DNA of 64,000 bases from Advenella incenata (lineage in GTDB: Bacteria; Pseudomonadota; Gammaproteobacteria; Burkholderiales; Burkholderiaceae_B): positions 124,001-188,000 of the forward strand of contig NZ_SHKO01000001.1 of NCBI RefSeq assembly GCF_004217095.1. Reading direction: 5' to 3'. Below are positions 60,156 through 64,000 of the stretch, one piece after another. The position numbers and the translations under genes were made by a program. The notes under the pieces were generated by a model. It searched no databases. It was not told the DNA's origin and was given only the letters and a program-made list of their open reading frames with translations. Within the stretch, counting starts at the first letter, position 1. Every line of letters starts with the position of its first letter.

Positions 60156-61577
60156 TTATGAAGTTGCGCGCTCGCCAACACCGCGCTGACGTAACGAGGA
60201 TATCAAGCGATAGGCTTCGGGCGACGACTGGTCGAGGTCATCAAAAACAACCCGAAAGGCTGCACCAGGATTGGCCGCAATGATCGCTATGGTCCAGCCA
60301 TGCGCCTGGGCAATCTGTTGGCAAATGGCCAGCCCCAGCCCTGATCGACCGTCGCTGTCTGCACCTCGCCAAAAACGATTAAATACCTTGGGCAAGTCGT
60401 TCGGTGCAATGCCTGGACCGTAATCACGCACGGTAAGCCCGTTCTCATCATGCAGAACCTCTACGGTGGTACCGGCGGGGGCGTGCTGAATGGCATTCTC
60501 CAGCAAATTGCGTATGAGAATGGCCAGTGCTGCACTGTCGGCCTTGATCAGAATCGGTTTTGCCAGCGCATTGGTATTGATTGCCACATCACGACTGTCG
60601 GCCAGCCGGTCAAGTTTGACGATGGCGTCTGCCACCACCATGGCCGGGTCAGTTTCAGCCATGATGTAATTATGGGATTCGCTGCATTCGGCCAGTTGCA
60701 ACAACTGCTGAATCTGGCGTGACATGGCGTCGATGTCGGACAGTAGCTGTGCACGATCGCTTGAGTCGCCCAGTTCAACCGTGCCACGCATCAGTGCCAG
60801 CGGCGTTTTGAGCTCGTGCGCAGTGGTAGCCAGAAATTCCTGCTGGACACGATATCCGTTGGCCAGTCTATCAAGTGCGCCATTAAACGCAGTGATCAGG
60901 GGCACCAGCTCGGAAGGCAGACTCTCGGTCGCCAGCCTGGCTTGCAAGTTGCCGGGAGTGATACGTGATGCGGCCAGCGATACCTTTTGTACCGGTTTCA
61001 TCAGGCGACAGATGGTGCACAGTACGATGGCACTGAATATCAACAAGGCAACGATGGTCATGATTAGCGTTGTGAGGCGTACGGTACCGCCGTCATTTTC
61101 CGTCAGCCTCTGCTGAAAGCGCTCGCTGCGGGCAACCTGCACATAATATTGCGGCCCAGGTCGGGTGAGTGCGAATGTAGCAATATGGAGTAAATTGCCG
61201 CCAGGGGCCACGTCAAATCTTGTTAACAGCGGGTTAAAAGCCTGTCCGGCGGGCGCAAACGCATGGGCGCCGTCGTCCGATGCAAGCAGCACTTTACCTT
61301 GTGCATCAACAACGCGATAGACAGCATCATCTTTCAGAACCTCGAAAACGCTGGATAAGCCTGGCTTGAGGTTGACAGCAATGGGCCTGTCTGCCGAGTC
61401 AAAGACCAAGCCATCAGTCAGTTGCCGTTCGTTTCCTGCGAAATCAGCTTCCAGCATCACTCGCGGAAAATAGGTAATGACTACGTGAGAAAGAATCGCG
61501 ACAAATGCAGTTGTAATAATCAGCGCAATGGTAGTGGTAAAAAGCAGCTTTCCGGTCAGGCTATGGAGTTTCATCAT
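60156..61577 (-). CDS. Sensor histidine kinase of the MipA-linked two-component system
   Basis: About 473 residues. Transmembrane helices at about 10-34 and 168-192 enclose a periplasmic sensor loop. A HAMP-like segment follows (RLMKPVQKVSLAASRI). The phosphoacceptor is H254 in ATTAHELKTPL; the N box has N357/N361 (RNLLENAIQHAP), then DYGPGIAP and GRSGLGLAICQQIAQAHGW. ATG 61577 (or 61574) overlaps the response-regulator stop. The next 280 bp (59873-60155) after it hold only the MFS terminator. The signal is unknown. Confidence 0.92.
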   Translation of the reverse strand: MMKLHSLTGKLLFTTTIALIITTAFVAILSHVVITYFPRVMLEADFAGNERQLTDGLVFDSADRPIAVNLKPGLSSVFEVLKDDAVYRVVDAQGKVLLASDDGAHAFAPAGQAFNPLLTRFDVAPGGNLLHIATFALTRPGPQYYVQVARSERFQQRLTENDGGTVRLTTLIMTIVALLIFSAIVLCTICRLMKPVQKVSLAASRITPGNLQARLATESLPSELVPLITAFNGALDRLANGYRVQQEFLATTAHELKTPLALMRGTVELGDSSDRAQLLSDIDAMSRQIQQLLQLAECSESHNYIMAETDPAMVVADAIVKLDRLADSRDVAINTNALAKPILIKADSAALAILIRNLLENAIQHAPAGTTVEVLHDENGLTVRDYGPGIAPNDLPKVFNRFWRGADSDGRSGLGLAICQQIAQAHGWTIAIIAANPGAAFRVVFDDLDQSSPEAYRLISSLRQRGVGERATS

Positions 61578-62256
61578 CCGCCTTTTGAAGGACAAAGCCT
61601 TTGCCGCGCAGATTGACAATTTGCGTGAAGGAGCCTGCCGCCAGAATTTTGCGGCGCAGACGGTGTACCGCGACATCCAGTGCGTTGGGTGTGACGCCTT
61701 CTCCCAGACCCCAGCCGGCTGCTTCAAGTCGGTTTCGCTGGACCACCTGGCCTGCAGCCTGAACTAATGCCAGCAGGATTTGCAGTTCTGCCGGAGCCAG
61801 AGGTGTAGACACGTTCCCGTAGTTCATGCAGCCGCGCACCGTGTGCACGGAAATACCGGCGAAAGCCGGCTCCAGGCTGGCCAATCTAAGTGGCCGACGC
61901 ATCAGCGCGCGCACCCGGGCAACCAGTTCCTCTAAAGAAAAGGGCTTGGGAAGATAGTCGTCTGCGCCCGACTCCAGTCCTTCAATGCGATCATGAATGG
62001 CATCCCTTGCCGTGACCATCAGGCAGGGCGTTGCATTGCCAACGGCACGCAGGCGCCTGACCAGATTAAGGCCATCGCCGTCCGGCACACTGCGATCAAT
62101 CACGAATACGCCGTATAAGCCGGGTGTCATGGCCGGCCAGACGGAGTCCAGGCGTTCGAAAACGTCTGCCTCAATGCCGGCCGCAGCCAGGGCTTTGCAC
62201 ATGAGCGCGGCCATGCGCGGATTGTCTTCCAGGATTGCAATACGGTTAGATGACAT
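61561..62256 (-). CDS. OmpR-family response regulator
   Basis: 231 residues. Receiver domain with acidic pocket E10/D11, phosphoacceptor D54 (FVIDRSVPDGDG) and K104 (LPKPFS). The C-terminal winged helix includes LAPAELQILLALVQAAGQVVQRNRLE and NALDVAVHRLRRKI. ATG 62256 with GAAGA upstream is preferred to the in-frame codon at 62337 that lies inside the mipA-like gene. It starts 7 bp after that gene's stop and overlaps the kinase gene, so the three form one operon. Confidence 0.92.
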   Translation of the reverse strand: MSSNRIAILEDNPRMAALMCKALAAAGIEADVFERLDSVWPAMTPGLYGVFVIDRSVPDGDGLNLVRRLRAVGNATPCLMVTARDAIHDRIEGLESGADDYLPKPFSLEELVARVRALMRRPLRLASLEPAFAGISVHTVRGCMNYGNVSTPLAPAELQILLALVQAAGQVVQRNRLEAAGWGLGEGVTPNALDVAVHRLRRKILAAGSFTQIVNLRGKGFVLQKADDETP

Positions 62257-62263
62257 GTCTTCT

Positions 62264-63055
62264 TCAGAATCTATACAGGTAGCCCATTCGTAGCGATGGA
62301 GAGGTACTGCGCCGCACCAGCGGACTGTCGGTGACACCAGAACCCCAGCGCTCTACCCCAACGTCCAGGAACAGATTCTGATGGCTGGTGAGGGCGTAAT
62401 CTATTCTGATACCCGCGTTTACATTGGTGCTGGATTTTCCCTCGTAACGAGCGCGCTCAGCATTGACTTCGCTGTCTTTGACGCCGAAGTAATAATCCAC
62501 ATCCTTGCTGTCGGACCATTGAACTCCGGCGTAAGGCGTGATCTGAATCCGATCGCCGGCTTCGAAGGACCGTTCCACCGCCAGTTTAATACGATTACCC
62601 TTGCTCTTGCCCAGAGCGCGCATCCATTCGAGTGAAACGTCGGCAACGCCGCTATGCCAGGTGGTGGCCAGGCCCAGCCACAACCCGCCTTCGCGCTTGT
62701 CCATACCCGAAAGGTAGGAAGAGTCAGACGATTTATAACCATCGCCCAAAGCGTATCTGGCCCGGATTGAAAAATCGACAGGGCCGGCGGAGGGTAGTTT
62801 GGCGTCGAAGGTCGTGCCGAAAAATCGTACGTATCGATTCTGAAATCCCAGCAGGGGGATGGCGCTGGTTTCATTGCCCACGCCGCGATACGGACTACGC
62901 TGTATGCCGATGCCTGCACCCAGGCTCCATTGCGATTCGTTCTCCTGTGTATATTCAGGGGTTCGCAGGCCTTGGGCCTGGGCCGCCGTCGAGCCTACGC
63001 AGGCCAGCAAAGCGGCTGTCAAAATTCGTGTGGTGCGAGCGTTTCGCAGTTGCAT
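62264..63055 (-). CDS. MipA/OmpV-family outer-membrane protein
   Basis: 263 residues with a signal peptide at 1-27 (STAAQAQG). The mature part is a beta barrel with the family blocks WSLGAGIGIQRSPYRGVGNET, PLLGFQNRYVRFFG, and a terminal aromatic residue (RMGYLYRF). MipA is known as a scaffold for murein synthesis and hydrolysis in E. coli, but many homologues are regulated porin-like proteins. It is first in an operon with a response regulator and histidine kinase, which suggests envelope-stress or ligand-responsive expression. Confidence 0.88.
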   Translation of the reverse strand: MQLRNARTTRILTAALLACVGSTAAQAQGLRTPEYTQENESQWSLGAGIGIQRSPYRGVGNETSAIPLLGFQNRYVRFFGTTFDAKLPSAGPVDFSIRARYALGDGYKSSDSSYLSGMDKREGGLWLGLATTWHSGVADVSLEWMRALGKSKGNRIKLAVERSFEAGDRIQITPYAGVQWSDSKDVDYYFGVKDSEVNAERARYEGKSSTNVNAGIRIDYALTSHQNLFLDVGVERWGSGVTDSPLVRRSTSPSLRMGYLYRF

Positions 63056-63494
63056 ATATTTCCCCTGATCAACTTGGAGTGCAGATTGTCTGGCTATTTC
63101 TATTACGCAATCCTTACTGCAGGAAAGAAATTTGCAACAGGCGGGCGAGCATCAAGGCCGGTTGAGAACATGGGACGTACCAACGCAGGCTTTGTTCTGT
63201 TTGTGACAGATTGATTGAGAACATCCTGTAAAAACGAATTTTGCTCTGTTTTTCAGAAGCGAATTAACCCGCTCTACGGTCGCGAGCAGGTGTGGGTAGT
63301 TATGTTATTGATCGTCTCAAATATTTCAGTTGCAAGAAAAATGAATTTTCACATGGACACGGCTGTTGCTGAGCAAGAAAGAGAAATAGGGATACCCGCC
63401 CCGTGGCCTTAGCACTGAACCGCACCCTGCGCGCATCTTGATACCAGGCGGGCGACCGTTTATGATGCCTGTTTTGAGTTAACAGGAAGACTTC
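63056..63494. other. Intergenic stretch with 10-bp direct repeat
   Basis: About 440 bp with no convincing gene. TTGAGAACAT occurs at 63162-63171 and 63215-63224, 53 bp apart (about five helical turns), on the upstream side of the mipA-like gene. The rest holds divergent promoters that I could not define. Confidence 0.4.
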
Positions 63495-64000
63495 ATGACA
63501 AACGGCATTATTCTCGGCGCTCCATCGTCAACACCGGCGGCAGTGGTAGGAGGCGGCACCATGGGGGCAGATGTCGCTGTTGTTTTGCTGCGCGCGCGTT
63601 GCCCGGTACATCTTATCGAGACCCGTGGCGAGGCGCATCAGCAAATCAGGGAACGCATTGCCGCCAATCTGGAGCGCATCAACTGCGGCGATAACGTCGA
63701 ACTGCTGACCATGGCGGCGACGCTGGAGGAGCTCGATTGGCAGAACATCCAATTGGTCATCGAGTGCATCCCGGAAAAACTCGATTACAAACGTGAACTG
63801 TTCAAGTCTCTGTCGGTCCTGGTACGGCCAGATACGGTGCTGGCCAGCAATAGCTCGAGCTTTCCCATCAGTCAGATCGCTGAAGGCCTGCCGCAACGCC
63901 AGCGGATGATCGGGTTGCATTTTTTCATGCCTGCGCACATCGTGCCGCTGGTGGAGGTCGTACTGGGCCCAGATACGGATCAGCAGGTGGCCGATGGCCT
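63495..64000 (+). CDS. 3-hydroxyacyl-CoA dehydrogenase, N-terminal part (cut by window end)
   Basis: The first 168 residues are visible. NAD-binding motif PAAVVGGGTMGADVAVVLLR (GxGxxG), VHLIETR at the end of strand 2, then LVIECIPEKLDYKRELF, LASNSSSFPISQIAE, and the catalytic histidine in MIGLHFFMPAHIVPLVEVV, as in 3-hydroxybutyryl-CoA dehydrogenases. The ATG at 63495 is preceded by AGGAAG. The rest lies outside the window, so total length and fusion state cannot be judged. Confidence 0.85.
   Translation, partial: MTNGIILGAPSSTPAAVVGGGTMGADVAVVLLRARCPVHLIETRGEAHQQIRERIAANLERINCGDNVELLTMAATLEELDWQNIQLVIECIPEKLDYKRELFKSLSVLVRPDTVLASNSSSFPISQIAEGLPQRQRMIGLHFFMPAHIVPLVEVVLGPDTDQQVADG

Noticed and set aside
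63215-63412. 65-codon plus-strand frame upstream of the last gene
   Set aside because: No ribosome-binding site or motif; composition resembles intergenic DNA.
1-64000. CRISPR arrays, tRNA or rRNA genes, insertion sequences, prophage or integrase genes
   Set aside because: Reading both strands, I saw no regularly spaced repeats, tRNA-like cloverleaf, transposase or integrase. A tRNAscan/Infernal run would settle small RNAs that I may have missed.

Overview
The window looks like a chromosomal segment of a betaproteobacterium of the Alcaligenaceae (Advenella/Achromobacter/Bordetella-like). This is inferred from gene content: four TctC/Bug-type periplasmic receptors without their membrane partners, FCD-type GntR regulators, CaiB/BaiF CoA-transferases and a branched-chain-type ABC importer. 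No rRNA, tRNA, CRISPR, insertion sequence or phage gene was recognised. Coding density is high and nearly everything is metabolic accessory content.

Left part (1-11.3 kb): a TonB-dependent siderophore-type receptor in operon with an exported DJ-1/PfpI protein, a probable decayed PchR-like AraC regulator, a CGNR zinc-finger regulator divergent from an exported alpha/beta hydrolase, a glutathione transferase, an ABC-F ATPase, a DadA-like oxidase, an Lrp regulator and a cysteine-dioxygenase-like protein.

Glycerol-linked region (11.6-25.3 kb): glpK and glpR on the minus strand face a nine-gene plus-strand operon. It encodes two PhyH-family dioxygenases, an AMP-forming acyl-CoA ligase between them, a family VIII-like serine esterase and a complete LIV-type ABC importer. 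glpD follows. TGTTCG-core repeats lie upstream of both the operon and glpD. I read this as a possible GlpR-controlled system for importing and dismantling a glycerol-containing compound. It is the best candidate here for an undescribed system.

Organic-acid region (25.3-51.3 kb): four catabolic clusters, each with its own regulator and each with one orphan Bug receptor. (i) Bug-CaiB-SDR-MaoC with a LysR regulator. (ii) Bug, two enolase-superfamily enzymes, FAH hydrolase and 2-hydroxyacid dehydrogenase, with a GntR regulator. (iii) Bug, crotonase and CaiB with a GntR regulator. (iv) A seven-gene operon of two 2-hydroxyacid dehydrogenases, an aldehyde dehydrogenase, a HIBADH-type dehydrogenase, a tartrate/D-malate-type dehydrogenase, an enolase-superfamily enzyme and a Bug, with a GntR regulator. 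Clusters ii and iv share a duplicated two-gene module. The three GntR genes each have a conspicuous palindrome in the divergent promoter. An AraC/SDR pair lies between clusters ii and iii.

Right part (51.3-64 kb): an exported metallo-beta-lactamase-fold hydrolase, a YdgA/DUF945 protein, a RidA protein divergent from a LysR regulator, an arsenic operon (arsR-arsH-arsC-acr3) followed by an MFS transporter, a MipA-like outer-membrane protein in operon with a two-component system, and the start of a 3-hydroxyacyl-CoA dehydrogenase cut by the window edge.
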